The notes below the pieces were generated by a model. That model made no database searches. It saw only the letters and a list, made by a program, of their open reading frames with translations, and was not told where the DNA came from. From assembly GCA_016208085.1 (NCBI GenBank), contig JACQYT010000060.1, positions 1 through 55,239 on the forward strand: a stretch of DNA of 55,239 nt, read 5' to 3'. Positions 1 through 7,831 of the stretch are shown one piece after another (position 1 is the stretch's first letter; every line of letters starts with the position of its first letter). The DNA comes from Elusimicrobiota bacterium (lineage in GTDB: Bacteria > Elusimicrobiota > Elusimicrobia > Elusimicrobiales > UBA9959). Position numbers and translations under genes: made by a program.

Positions 1-1308
1 TGTTCCAAGGGCGAGGCTCCGGACGTTAATGAATTAAGCAAGGGGCTGGATAGGAACACAAAAGACCGGCTTAAGGATTTGTACAATCGGAACAGCCGGA
101 TGTTCGACGGAACGGCCAAGTTGGCTGCGAAAGATTTAAGATCGGTCCCCTCAAACAGCGCCGCAACGCTCACCGGTAAGGGCGGCCAGGTCACCGATTT
201 GAAATCCTACGAGCCGAACACCCCAAAATTAAACCCCACCGCTGAATTCAGCCTGAGCGGCACAAAACTGTCCGGGGAAACCTCGAATCCGGCCGCTGCA
301 AAACAACCCGCCGGCTTGCCGGCATCTGTTGCGCAAACCAAAGCTTCGGCCGACACAACCGCCGGGTCATCATCAAAATCCCCGGCCGCCGCCGCTGCAT
401 CCGATAAGGCCGCGGTTTCGGCAGCCGAGCCTCAAACCTGTGATGAATGCAAGCGGGTTGAACCCAACCTTTCAAAAAGATGCCTGGGAATATGCTGCAC
501 GGAAGCGGTAAAAAAGTATCCAAAGGACGCAGCGAAACAATCAGACTGCTACACACTATGCACCGGTATTACCGCCGGGGCGGCGGCACAATGTAAGTGT
601 TGCCAAGATTACAACAGTCTTTGCACTACATCTGTCTCCGGCTGTACACCTGGCGGCGGAACCGGCGGTCCCAGTTGGTGGGATAAAATCACCGGCAAAA
701 CAGAACCGTGCGGCAAGAGCTGGTACAATAAGAACAAGAATTGCTGCATAAATAAAATAACCATCGGTAAGAAATGCGGCCAGGAGTGTTACGACCCCAA
801 GACGGAATGCTGCAAAGACGGCAAAAAATTTGAGAAGTGCGAGAAAAAATGTTACAACCCCAAGAAAGAATGCTGTAAGGAAGGCGAGAAGTATACCGAC
901 AAAATAAAAATCCTGCGCGATTGCCCCGCACGCTATCAAAAAAAAGCGCCCACCTCAAACGGTTGCGGCGGAAAATATTCTAATTTATGGATTAGCGATA
1001 ATCCCACAGGCGGTGCCAATACCAGTTTTCGGGGGCCATGTGACACTCATGATATAGACTACGATACATGCAAAAAAGACGCCAGCCAGACCGATGAGGC
1101 ATACAAGACATTTGCAGATACAAAATTTCTCAACAGCATGTACGCCGTTTGCGATGATAATCTGGATCATACTGGTGCAGAGTGGTTGACATGTAGGCAA
1201 AATGCCGGAAAGTACCAAAGGATGGTGAACCCAGGGGTTATAACTAGCAGTTACCGGGATGCGCAGTTGAATAGTTGCAGATGCTGCCCAATTGGAGTAT
1301 CGCCGTAA
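1..1308 (+). CDS. Cysteine-rich secreted phospholipase A2-like protein, 5' end outside window
   Basis: The reading frame is open to the left edge, so the true start lies outside; the first in-window start-like codon (TTG at 79) is probably internal. The N-terminal third is low-complexity Ala/Ser/Thr/Pro. The middle is very Cys-rich, with short repeats of the form CYxPKxxCCKxGxKxxxC (about 780-900). The C-terminal domain carries PCDTHDIDYDTC; this matches the secreted phospholipase A2 active site (CxxHDxxYxxC), with the His-Asp dyad at 1048-1053 and spaced cysteines after it. It ends in a CRCCP tail. Known PLA2 enzymes hydrolyse the sn-2 ester of phospholipids, using Ca2+ and disulfide scaffolds, outside the cytoplasm. 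The pair with the downstream HEAT membrane gene is repeated at 31872-33439. A toxin or effector role is inference. GC looks lower than in the housekeeping genes, which suggests transfer. Confidence 0.75.
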   Translation, partial: CSKGEAPDVNELSKGLDRNTKDRLKDLYNRNSRMFDGTAKLAAKDLRSVPSNSAATLTGKGGQVTDLKSYEPNTPKLNPTAEFSLSGTKLSGETSNPAAAKQPAGLPASVAQTKASADTTAGSSSKSPAAAAASDKAAVSAAEPQTCDECKRVEPNLSKRCLGICCTEAVKKYPKDAAKQSDCYTLCTGITAGAAAQCKCCQDYNSLCTTSVSGCTPGGGTGGPSWWDKITGKTEPCGKSWYNKNKNCCINKITIGKKCGQECYDPKTECCKDGKKFEKCEKKCYNPKKECCKEGEKYTDKIKILRDCPARYQKKAPTSNGCGGKYSNLWISDNPTGGANTSFRGPCDTHDIDYDTCKKDASQTDEAYKTFADTKFLNSMYAVCDDNLDHTGAEWLTCRQNAGKYQRMVNPGVITSSYRDAQLNSCRCCPIGVSP

Positions 1309-1340
1309 AATGATTCAGTATAAGAGGTTGGCAGGTATTT

Positions 1341-2276
1341 ATGTCTAATAAAAAGGCCACATTCTTCACTATTTGGATTTTATTCTTAGTTTCGACACCG
1401 TGCTGTTATGCGCTGAAAGGAACAAGATACGACAATGTCCCTGCGCTTCTTAAAGCAATGTCAAGCAAAGATCCGAAAGTCAGCCGCAAGGCTTACGACG
1501 ACGCGCAAAAACTGGAAAAATCCGATATTCCGGCGCTTTTTAAGGAATTGGAGAATGAAGACCCATCCATCTGCGCGATAGCTATAGATAGATTGGTGCG
1601 CACAATTAATGAGAAAGAGGAAACGATTACAGTATTAAAGAATCTTCTTAAGAGTGAGCGCAAGGTGGTGCGCCAGGGCGCGGCAATAGGCTTGATGGAT
1701 ATAGATCCTTCTCTGGGAAAGGGACTGATGCCGATCCTTATTGAGGCCATAAAGGATGGGTTGCCAGAGTGGTACGAGATGAAAGCTGTGACAGCTCTTG
1801 ATCACATAGGTCCGGAAGCCAAAGATGCAGTTCCGGCAATCATTGAAGCAATGAAGCGACATCCGGATTCTGGCTTCGTTTATCGCGCGACCTTGAGATT
1901 TATTGGAACCCCGGAAGCCCTGGAAGCGACAAAGCCATACGAACGGGAACGGGCGCGACGAAAAAAACTGGTGAAACCCATTTCCATGTTCGCGGACAGC
2001 ACAATCGGAAGTTCCCTGATAACGGCTGCTTTTTTAGGTTTGTTTTTGTGGAGCCGGTCCAGGCGCAAAAAAGGAGACAAAATAATCTGCTGGCCTTTGT
2101 TAATCCCCGTGTTTTTCTGGGGTATATTTGTTCTTGATTCTTTGTTAGATGAACCGTCAATGAATGATCCACTTCTCCAGGGGCTCTACGGGTTCCAAAT
2201 TTATATTGGTCTATTTATCATAACCCTGGCCGGCTTGATTCCGTGGTTGGCAGGCCTGCTGTGGCGGAAAAGGTAG
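1341..2276 (+). CDS. HEAT-repeat membrane protein, partner of the PLA2-like protein
   Basis: The 311-residue product begins with a signal peptide-like stretch (hydrophobic about 8-24). Residues 30-200 hold HEAT-like helical repeats (KDAVPAIIEAMK, GPEAKDAVPAI). The C-terminal part has about three membrane segments, with the cytoplasmic-looking motif RRKKGDKIICWPLLIP between the first two. Topology suggests HEAT repeats on the outside and membrane anchoring at the C-terminus. The gene starts 32 bp after the PLA2-like gene, so the two are probably cotranscribed. The same pair occurs at 32546-33439, with the RRKKGxKIICWPLLIP segment nearly identical. HEAT repeats bind proteins, so a role in restraining or docking the PLA2-like partner (immunity-like) is a reasonable inference but unproven. 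Confidence 0.8.
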   Translation: MSNKKATFFTIWILFLVSTPCCYALKGTRYDNVPALLKAMSSKDPKVSRKAYDDAQKLEKSDIPALFKELENEDPSICAIAIDRLVRTINEKEETITVLKNLLKSERKVVRQGAAIGLMDIDPSLGKGLMPILIEAIKDGLPEWYEMKAVTALDHIGPEAKDAVPAIIEAMKRHPDSGFVYRATLRFIGTPEALEATKPYERERARRKKLVKPISMFADSTIGSSLITAAFLGLFLWSRSRRKKGDKIICWPLLIPVFFWGIFVLDSLLDEPSMNDPLLQGLYGFQIYIGLFIITLAGLIPWLAGLLWRKR

Positions 2277-2321
2277 CAGGCAGGGGGGCAGGGGGACGCT
2301 GTTTCCTATTTTCCTAATTCG

Positions 2322-2560
2322 ATAAAATATTGTCCGACAACATTTTATCCTACCCGGCACGGGGTTTTCTTCAACACCTTGCCGCCTGCCTGCCGGCAGG
2401 CAGGGAGATGAGGGAGAAATTTCTTTCTCCCTCAAACTCCCTCTTTCCCCAAGGTTACCCCGACCTAAAAAAGGCTAAAGGATGAAGGCTGAAGGATAAA
2501 GGAAAAACAAAGAGATTATTCCGGCCTTTAGCCTTTATCCCTAATCCTGCTGTCGGGGTC
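2322..2560 (+). repeat. Dispersed structured repeat, copy a (interrupted)
   Basis: This copy has the opening palindrome (AAAATATTG...CAACATTTT), the GGCACGGGG segment, the GAGGGAGAAA/TTTCTCCCTC hairpin and the CCCCGACC...GGTCGGGG-type closing stem. Two insertions mark it: a CCTGCCTGCCGGCAGGCAGG palindrome at about 2384-2403, and a two-armed 7-bp array sitting inside the loop of the closing stem. It lies 3' of the HEAT gene, on the same strand. Confidence 0.75.
2472..2547. repeat. Two-armed 7-bp repeat array
   Basis: The left arm is built of variants of GGATGAA/GGCTAAA, and the right arm of the complement (CTTTAGC, CTTTATC), around an AT-rich centre. The arms can pair. The array is lodged in the loop of the last hairpin of structured repeat copy a. 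Confidence 0.7.
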
Positions 2561-2596
2561 ATCGTGTATTATATTTTAAGAAAAGCCGGGGAGGCT

Positions 2597-2857
2597 ATGG
2601 AAAAAGAGAAAAAAAGCCGCGCAGAAGTGCTGGCCGTTGTAGAAAACATGACGGGCGTCACAAAAGAAGCTATCTTCAGGCATACCCGTGAAAGAGGCCC
2701 GGTGCATGCGCGCGCAGTCTATTGTTATCTATGCACGAAGGATGCCGGGTCCACCGGCAGCGAGTTGATGCGTGAACTTGGAATGAGCCCTGGCGGGATT
2801 TCAAAACTGGTTGCAAAAGACAGGTTCCTGACGAAGGCCCTGAAATTAGGAAGTTAG
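2597..2857 (+). CDS. Small helix-turn-helix protein like the C-terminal domain of RAYT transposases
   Basis: The 86-residue protein starts at ATG 2597, chosen because GGGGAGG lies just upstream; an in-frame GTG at 2564 is less likely. The segment GPVHARAVYCYLCTKD followed by GSELMRELGMSPGGISK matches the DnaA-C-like HTH found at the C-terminus of REP-associated tyrosine transposases (ARxxxxYxxxxxLGxSxxELxRxLGxSxxxVS). The N-terminal HUH nuclease domain of a full transposase (about 150 residues) is absent. It is either a decayed transposase tail or a stand-alone DNA-binding protein, perhaps recognising repeat hairpins. It sits inside an inverted-repeat-bounded unit. Confidence 0.6.
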   Translation: MEKEKKSRAEVLAVVENMTGVTKEAIFRHTRERGPVHARAVYCYLCTKDAGSTGSELMRELGMSPGGISKLVAKDRFLTKALKLGS

Positions 2858-2921
2858 GAAACAGCGTCCCCTTTAAAATGATAAAATTACCGGTAGCTTT
2901 ATCCGGCGCGGAGGCTTCAAA

Positions 2922-5594
2922 GTGAAAACAACGGTTGAGATCCCCCATTTTCAGGACATAGACAGAAAACAACAGAATGAGTGGTACGCCGGCGCTCTCT
3001 TCAAAACTCCCGCGCTGCCGGGCGCCAAAAAATTCTACTGCCTCGACATGTTCCCCTATCCCTCCGGCGAGGGCCTGCACGTGGGCCATCCGGAAGGCTA
3101 TACCGCTTCCGACATACTCTGCCGGTACAAAAGGATGCGCGGCTTTGACGTCCTGCACCCGATGGGCTGGGACGCCTTCGGCCTGCCGGCCGAAAATTAC
3201 GCCATAAGCACGGGCGTGCATCCGGAGCTGACCACGAACAGGAACTGCGAGAATTTCAAGCGCCAGATAAAATCGCTCGGCTTCAGCTATGACTGGGACC
3301 GGGAGATAAACACCACCTCTCCCGGCTACTACCGCTGGACGCAGTGGATCTTCCTAGAGTTGTTCAAAAAGGGACTGGCTTTTGAGGCCACCATGCCCAT
3401 CAACTGGTGCCCGGAATGCAAGACGGGACTCGCCAATGAGGAGGTCTTTCAGGGCCGCTGCGAGCGCTGCGAGACCCCCATAGAGAAGAAAAGCCTTAAA
3501 CAATGGATGCTCAGGATCACCGCTTACGCCGACCGCCTGCTGGACGACCTGGACGGGCTTGACTGGCCGCATTCCACCACGGCGATGCAGAAAAACTGGA
3601 TAGGACGCTCCGAGGGCGCTGAAATAGATTTCAGGATAGACGGCCGCGATGAAATAATCAAAGTCTTCACCACCAGGCCGGACACGCTGTACGGCGCCAC
3701 TTACCTGGTGCTCTCGCCCGAACACGGCGCGGTATCGGATATAAGCGCCCCGGACCGGCTTGGGGCGGTAAAAGCCTATATTGCCGCCGCAGCCGGCAAA
3801 TCGGATCTGGAGCGGACGGAAGAAAAGGAGAAAACCGGCGTTTTCACCGGAGCGTACGCCCTGAATCCGGCGAGCGGCGCCAGGATACCTGTCTGGACAG
3901 CCGACTATGTCCTTACGACCTACGGCACCGGCGCCATCATGGCCGTGCCGGCCCACGATGAACGGGACCGGGAATTCGCCGAAAAATTCGGTCTGCCGAT
4001 AATACAGGTCGTGGCCCCGATGCCCGGCCAGTCGCCGGTCGCCAGTCGCCAGTCGCCAGTCGCCGGCCAAGCGGGCGGCGGAGACGGGCCCGCGCTGGAC
4101 AAGGCTTTCTGCGATGAAGGCGTATCGGTCAATTCCGAACTGATAAACGGCCTTAAAACGCCCGACGCCAAGAAAAAAATCATCTCCTGGCTCCAGGAAA
4201 AAAGACTGGGCCGGGCAAAAGTCAATTTCAAGCTGCGCGATTGGGTTTTTTCAAGACAGCGCTACTGGGGCGAGCCCATACCGATAGTGCACTGCGATAA
4301 ATGCGGCGCCGTGCCCGTCAACGAATCCGACCTGCCGGTGCTGCTGCCCAAAGCGGAGAAGTACCTGCCGACCGGGACCGGCCAATCCCCTCTGGCCGTA
4401 ATGGAAGACTGGGTGCGGACCAAATGCCCGAAGTGCGGAGCTCCGGGAAGAAGGGAAACCAACACGATGCCGCAGTGGGCGGGCTCCTGCTGGTATTACC
4501 TGCGCTTTACCGACCCGAAAAACGCGGACGCCTTCGTCTCTCCGGCGGCCGAAAAGGCCTGGCTGCCGGTGGATCTCTATATCGGGGGCGCCGAGCACGC
4601 GGTACTGCACCTCTTGTACGCGAGGTTCTGGCATAAAGTCCTCTATGACCTGGGATACGTTTCAACCAAAGAACCGTTTAAAAAACTGGTCCACCAGGGC
4701 ATGATACTTTCCTACGCGTACCGCGATTCAAAGGGCGTCTACAGGAATTACGAGGAATTGGACATCAGGGAAGCCGGCCTGGCCGTCACCGAGGAAGGCG
4801 AACAGCTCAGGCCGGCGGTGGAAAAGATGTCCAAATCCAAGAAAAACGTGATCAACCCCGATGATATACTCAAAAAATACGGCGCCGACGCATTCCGGAT
4901 GTATGAGATGTTCATGGGCCCGCTTGAAGACGTAAAGCCGTGGGATATGCGCGGCATAGAAGGCATATACCGCTTTCTGAAAAGGGCCTGGGTCTGGGCC
5001 GCGCCCCGGCCTTCGGCCTTAGGGCAGTCACAAGTCACAGGTCACAGGCCGCAGGCCACAAGAGCGCAAGACGGAGAAGAAAAAAATCCCGGTTTTCAGC
5101 CTTCAGCCCTCAGCCTTCAGCCTGACAAAGATCTTGAGCTTATCCGCAATCAGACCATAGCCAAAGTGACGGATGACCTGGAAAGCCTGAAATTCAACAC
5201 GGCCATATCAGCGCTTATGATCTACCTGAATAAACTGGCCGGAAAGGAAAGCGCCGCTCCCCTGGACCTCAAAGTTTTCCTGGCGCTGCTGCATCCTTTC
5301 GCGCCCCATATAACCGATGAGCTCTGGATGATGAACGGCGGCAACTCCAGCCTTCTGTCTGAATCCTGGCCGTCGGCGGACTTCGCGGTCCTGGCCGCTC
5401 GGCGGATAGAAATACCCGTGCAGGTGAACGGCCGCGTAAAGGCGCGGATCTTCGCCGGGGAAAGCGCGGATGAGGAAACGCTTAAAAAGATGGCGTTTGA
5501 AAGCGTGGCGAAACAGTTGGAGGGAAAAACAATATTAAAGACCATAGTTGTCCCGAAAAGACTGGTCAGCATAGTGGTCAAGCGACGCACTTAG
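2922..5594 (+). CDS. leuS: Leucyl-tRNA synthetase
   Basis: This class I synthetase charges tRNA-Leu in the cytoplasm. The GTG start at 2922 is supported by GGAGG seven bases upstream. The HIGH motif is HVGH near residue 52, and KMSKS is at 635-639. The CP1 editing region and the C-terminal anticodon-binding domain are present; 890 residues is slightly long for the family (about 810-870). The excess is explained by two in-frame insertions made of 7-bp DNA repeats: SPVASRQSPVAGQ at about 369-384, and about 35 residues at 702-735 between the catalytic core and the anticodon domain. The order leuS-lptE-holA is the same as in Escherichia coli. Confidence 0.97.
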   Translation: MKTTVEIPHFQDIDRKQQNEWYAGALFKTPALPGAKKFYCLDMFPYPSGEGLHVGHPEGYTASDILCRYKRMRGFDVLHPMGWDAFGLPAENYAISTGVHPELTTNRNCENFKRQIKSLGFSYDWDREINTTSPGYYRWTQWIFLELFKKGLAFEATMPINWCPECKTGLANEEVFQGRCERCETPIEKKSLKQWMLRITAYADRLLDDLDGLDWPHSTTAMQKNWIGRSEGAEIDFRIDGRDEIIKVFTTRPDTLYGATYLVLSPEHGAVSDISAPDRLGAVKAYIAAAAGKSDLERTEEKEKTGVFTGAYALNPASGARIPVWTADYVLTTYGTGAIMAVPAHDERDREFAEKFGLPIIQVVAPMPGQSPVASRQSPVAGQAGGGDGPALDKAFCDEGVSVNSELINGLKTPDAKKKIISWLQEKRLGRAKVNFKLRDWVFSRQRYWGEPIPIVHCDKCGAVPVNESDLPVLLPKAEKYLPTGTGQSPLAVMEDWVRTKCPKCGAPGRRETNTMPQWAGSCWYYLRFTDPKNADAFVSPAAEKAWLPVDLYIGGAEHAVLHLLYARFWHKVLYDLGYVSTKEPFKKLVHQGMILSYAYRDSKGVYRNYEELDIREAGLAVTEEGEQLRPAVEKMSKSKKNVINPDDILKKYGADAFRMYEMFMGPLEDVKPWDMRGIEGIYRFLKRAWVWAAPRPSALGQSQVTGHRPQATRAQDGEEKNPGFQPSALSLQPDKDLELIRNQTIAKVTDDLESLKFNTAISALMIYLNKLAGKESAAPLDLKVFLALLHPFAPHITDELWMMNGGNSSLLSESWPSADFAVLAARRIEIPVQVNGRVKARIFAGESADEETLKKMAFESVAKQLEGKTILKTIVVPKRLVSIVVKRRT
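4023..4075 (+). repeat. 7-bp tandem repeat inside leuS
   Basis: About six units of GCCAGTC/GCCGGTC run in frame. Because 7 is not a multiple of 3, three units encode the 7-residue period SPVASRQ. The insertion lies late in the CP1 editing region and leaves the frame open. Confidence 0.85.
5023..5127 (+). repeat. Complete two-armed 7-bp array inside leuS
   Basis: The left arm holds AGTCACA/GGTCACA/GGCCGCA units and the right arm holds CTTCAGC units, the same layout as the intergenic arrays. It adds about 35 hydrophilic residues without shifting the frame. Confidence 0.8.
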
Positions 5595-5603
5595 GGGGTT
5601 TTT

Positions 5604-6191
5604 ATGAAAAAGAATATTTTGACCGTCGCCGCGGCGCTGGCGCTTTGCGCCTGCGGAGCCACTTCAGATATCGTATACCGGCCGGCTGAGCAGAAACTGC
5701 CTCAGCACATAAAAAGGATCTGCATCAGGCCTTTCACCAACAAGACCCCCCAGTTCGGACTGGAAGAAAAACTCACGCTGAAGGCCATAAATGAATTTTT
5801 GAAGAACGGGGAATATGCCGTATCTTCCGAGGGAAACTCGCAGGGCGTAATAGTGGGCGAGATAAACCGTTATATACTGACCCCGATACAATACGACGTG
5901 AACCTCGTGCCCACGGTTTACAAGCTGAACGTTATAGTCATGGTACGCTTCCTGGACAAGGAAGCCAACCGCTATTTATGGGAGGAACCGGCGCTCGAGG
6001 CCATCAAGCTGTATTCCGCCGCGACGCTTCCCGGCGGGCTGACGGAAGAGCAGGCCCGCGAGTCACTTTGGGAAATACTGGCCAAAGACATAGTTAAAAG
6101 GACGGTGAAAGGCTTCGGCTCGGTCACCAGCGCCTCGCAAAGAAAGATCTCCCCGGTCGAAGTCATAGTCTCAACGCCGACAGGAAAATAA
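5604..6191 (+). CDS. lptE: LptE-like outer-membrane lipoprotein
   Basis: The 195-residue protein has a lipoprotein signal with lipobox LCAC at the end of the hydrophobic stretch (cleavage before about Cys17). The mature part has the pattern of the LptE/DUF family (IRPFTNKTPQFGLEEKLT, a conserved turn before a long helix). Known LptE plugs the LptD barrel and helps insert lipopolysaccharide in the outer membrane. Sequence similarity is modest, but position between leuS and holA is the classic lptE position. It starts 9 bp after leuS and its TAA overlaps the ATG of holA by one base, so the three genes form one operon. Confidence 0.75.
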   Translation: MKKNILTVAAALALCACGATSDIVYRPAEQKLPQHIKRICIRPFTNKTPQFGLEEKLTLKAINEFLKNGEYAVSSEGNSQGVIVGEINRYILTPIQYDVNLVPTVYKLNVIVMVRFLDKEANRYLWEEPALEAIKLYSAATLPGGLTEEQARESLWEILAKDIVKRTVKGFGSVTSASQRKISPVEVIVSTPTGK

Positions 6192-7186
6192 TGCAGGAAA
6201 TTTCCGCTGATACGATGTTCCAGGAATGGGCCGACAACAGGACGCGGCCCGTTTACTGCCTGGCCGGCGAGGAGAGGTCCTTTAAGGCCGACGCCCTGGA
6301 AAAACTGCTTTCCGGATTCAACACCGACGCTTTCAATTTTTCGCAGTACGACGGGGAGACCGCCGACATAAACGACCTTGTAAGCGCGGCTATGACGCCG
6401 TCGTTTGCGGGCGGCACAAGGCTTATCTTGTTCAAAAGCGCGGAAAAGTTAAAAAAAGAACAGGCCCAGCGGCTGGCTGAATATCTCCAAAACCCGTCAA
6501 ACGCCACGATCCTGTTGATATTGCTTGACAAAAAAACGGATTCGGCGGAACTTATAATAAAAACCCTGCCGGCCTCCGCCGCCCTGATCAATTTCGCCCC
6601 TCTTGAAGGCGTCCAGGCCGCGATGTTCGTCAAAAAGATGCTTGAAAGAGAAGGCCTGAGCGCCTCCCAGGAGGCGCTGGAGCTACTGGTGGAGACGGCG
6701 GGTTCCGACGCCATGACCATAAAAAATGAAGCGGCCAAACTCTCCGCCTGGCGGCACGGCGGCAAAAAAACCCTGGAACCCGAAGACATAATGGAATCGG
6801 CGGGTTTTTCAAAAACCCTCAACCCTTTTGCCTTTTCAAACGCGCTCCTGGCTAAAAACGGGCCGCTTGCCGCGGATCTCGCCGACAGTATGCTTCGGGA
6901 AGGCGTGGAAGCCGTCGGCCTGGTCGTCGCCGCAGCCTACATAACGGAAAAACTTCTGAAAGTAAAGAAGCTGTCCGGGGACGCTTCGGGCAAAAGTTCG
7001 GTTTACGCGCTCGGCTTAAGCCCCGGTTATTACCGGCGGCTTCTGGAGGCTTCAAAGCCGTTTACGCCGGAAAAACTTTTAAAAAATCTTAACCGCTGCC
7101 TTGAGATGGAAGCCATGCTTAAATCCTCCTCCGGCAGGGACCCCGGACTCCTGGTAAAACAGCTTATCTTTGAGATAACAAGGTGA
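6191..7186 (+). CDS. holA: DNA polymerase III delta subunit
   Basis: The 331-residue clamp-loader subunit opens the beta clamp. The family pattern is visible: an N-terminal AAA+-like domain without a working P-loop (VYCLAGEERSFKADALEKLL), FAPLEG near residue 137, then the collar domain ending in LVKQLIFEITR. Length is normal (about 330-345). It starts in a TAATG overlap with lptE. A GTAG-type double hairpin and structured repeat copy b follow its stop codon. Confidence 0.93.
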   Translation: MQEISADTMFQEWADNRTRPVYCLAGEERSFKADALEKLLSGFNTDAFNFSQYDGETADINDLVSAAMTPSFAGGTRLILFKSAEKLKKEQAQRLAEYLQNPSNATILLILLDKKTDSAELIIKTLPASAALINFAPLEGVQAAMFVKKMLEREGLSASQEALELLVETAGSDAMTIKNEAAKLSAWRHGGKKTLEPEDIMESAGFSKTLNPFAFSNALLAKNGPLAADLADSMLREGVEAVGLVVAAAYITEKLLKVKKLSGDASGKSSVYALGLSPGYYRRLLEASKPFTPEKLLKNLNRCLEMEAMLKSSSGRDPGLLVKQLIFEITR

Positions 7187-7198
7187 GGCAGAGTAATG

Positions 7199-7251
7199 GT
7201 AGCCGCAAGCTTTAGCTTGCGTTTGAAGCGCAGGCTGAAGCCTGCGACTAC
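7199..7251. repeat. GTAG double-hairpin (BIME-like) repeat
   Basis: Two hairpins, CGCAAGC/GCTTGCG and CGCAGGC/GCCTGCG, are arranged head to head and closed by GTAG...CTAC. A GTAG foot is typical of REP elements acted on by RAYT transposases. Related copies are at 24191 and 43692. Confidence 0.65.
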
Positions 7252-7253
7252 AA

Positions 7254-7419
7254 ATAAAATGTTGAAGCAACATTTTATCCTACCCGGCACGGGGTTTTCT
7301 TCATCCCCGTGCCGGAGATGAGGGGGAAATTACTTTCCCCCTCAAACTCCCCCTTATCCCAAGGTTTCCCCGACCAGAGGTCGGGGCATTATAAAAATTT
7401 TTGCCGCAAAAATTTTTAG
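7254..7419 (+). repeat. Dispersed structured repeat, copy b (full)
   Basis: In order it holds: hairpin 1, AAAATGTTG/CAACATTTT; hairpin 2, CCGGCACGGGG/CCCCGTGCCGG; hairpin 3, GAGGGGGAAA/TTTCCCCCTC; hairpin 4, CCCCGACC/GGTCGGGG; then the AAAAATTTTTGCCGC tail. It lies between convergent holA and rpsT. Confidence 0.8.
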
Positions 7420-7426
7420 TAAACAG

Positions 7427-7723
7427 TTATTTTACGGAAGAACTGCCGGCGATAGTTTTTATGCGCAAAGCAAGGCGGGATTTCTTTCTCGCGGCCGCTT
7501 TCCAATGGAGGGCGCCGGTTTTAGCGGCCTTATCCAGGAGGGCATAGACTTTGGGCAGAAGCTTCTGCGCGGATTCTATGTCTTTTTTTGCGACCAAAAG
7601 CCCGAATTCCCTGGCGGCGTTATGAATCCTGGTTTTAACGCCCCTGTTCCTGGAAGCGAGACGCTCGGATTTGCGCCATGCTTTAATACCGCTGGTATGC
7701 CGTCCGGTCTTAAGTTTAGCCAT
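7427..7723 (-). CDS. rpsT: 30S ribosomal protein S20
   Basis: The 98-residue basic, helical protein has the S20 pattern: MAKLKTGRHTSGIKAWRKS at the start, the RVKT/RIHNAAREF helix, and AARKKSRLALRI at the end. S20 binds 16S rRNA early in small-subunit assembly. It runs opposite to holA and is divergent from murJ. The stop codon lies eight bases from the tail of structured repeat copy b. Confidence 0.95.
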   Translation of the reverse strand: MAKLKTGRHTSGIKAWRKSERLASRNRGVKTRIHNAAREFGLLVAKKDIESAQKLLPKVYALLDKAAKTGALHWKAAARKKSRLALRIKTIAGSSSVK

Positions 7724-7762
7724 ATTTGCATAGTTTATTAATTTATGCGGGAAAAATCAATT

Positions 7763-7787
7763 CCAAAAAAGCGCCCCGCTTTTTTGG
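7763..7787. repeat. Perfect 11-bp hairpin upstream of murJ
   Basis: CCAAAAAAGCG and CGCTTTTTTGG pair around CCC in the rpsT-murJ divergent gap. The following bases GTTCGCCTGT also follow the hairpin at 26884-26908, so this belongs to a small repeat family. A regulatory role is possible but not shown. Confidence 0.6.
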
Positions 7788-7831
7788 ATAATCGTTCGCC
7801 TGTCAAACCACTATAGCTTTGTGTTTTCCCA

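Larger units (their letters stand above)
2292..2871. mobile_element. Inverted-repeat-bounded unit carrying a RAYT-type HTH ORF
   Basis: The left end (2292-2319, beginning GGGGACGCTGTTTCCTA) and right end (2844-2871, ending TAGGAAACAGCGTCCCC) are inverted copies matching at 26 of 28 positions. Between them lie one copy of the dispersed structured repeat and a small HTH gene whose stop codon falls in the right arm. The ends and cargo suggest a non-autonomous or decayed unit related to REP-associated tyrosine transposases. No catalytic HUH domain is present, so it cannot move alone. Confidence 0.55.

Noticed and set aside
1-1308. Complete gene starting at TTG 79
   Set aside because: The frame is open without a stop to base 1 and no signal peptide follows the TTG, so the start is outside the window.
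2676-3221. Minus-strand frame spanning the HTH gene and the leuS start
   Set aside because: It overlaps two supported genes and has no ribosome binding site or family match.
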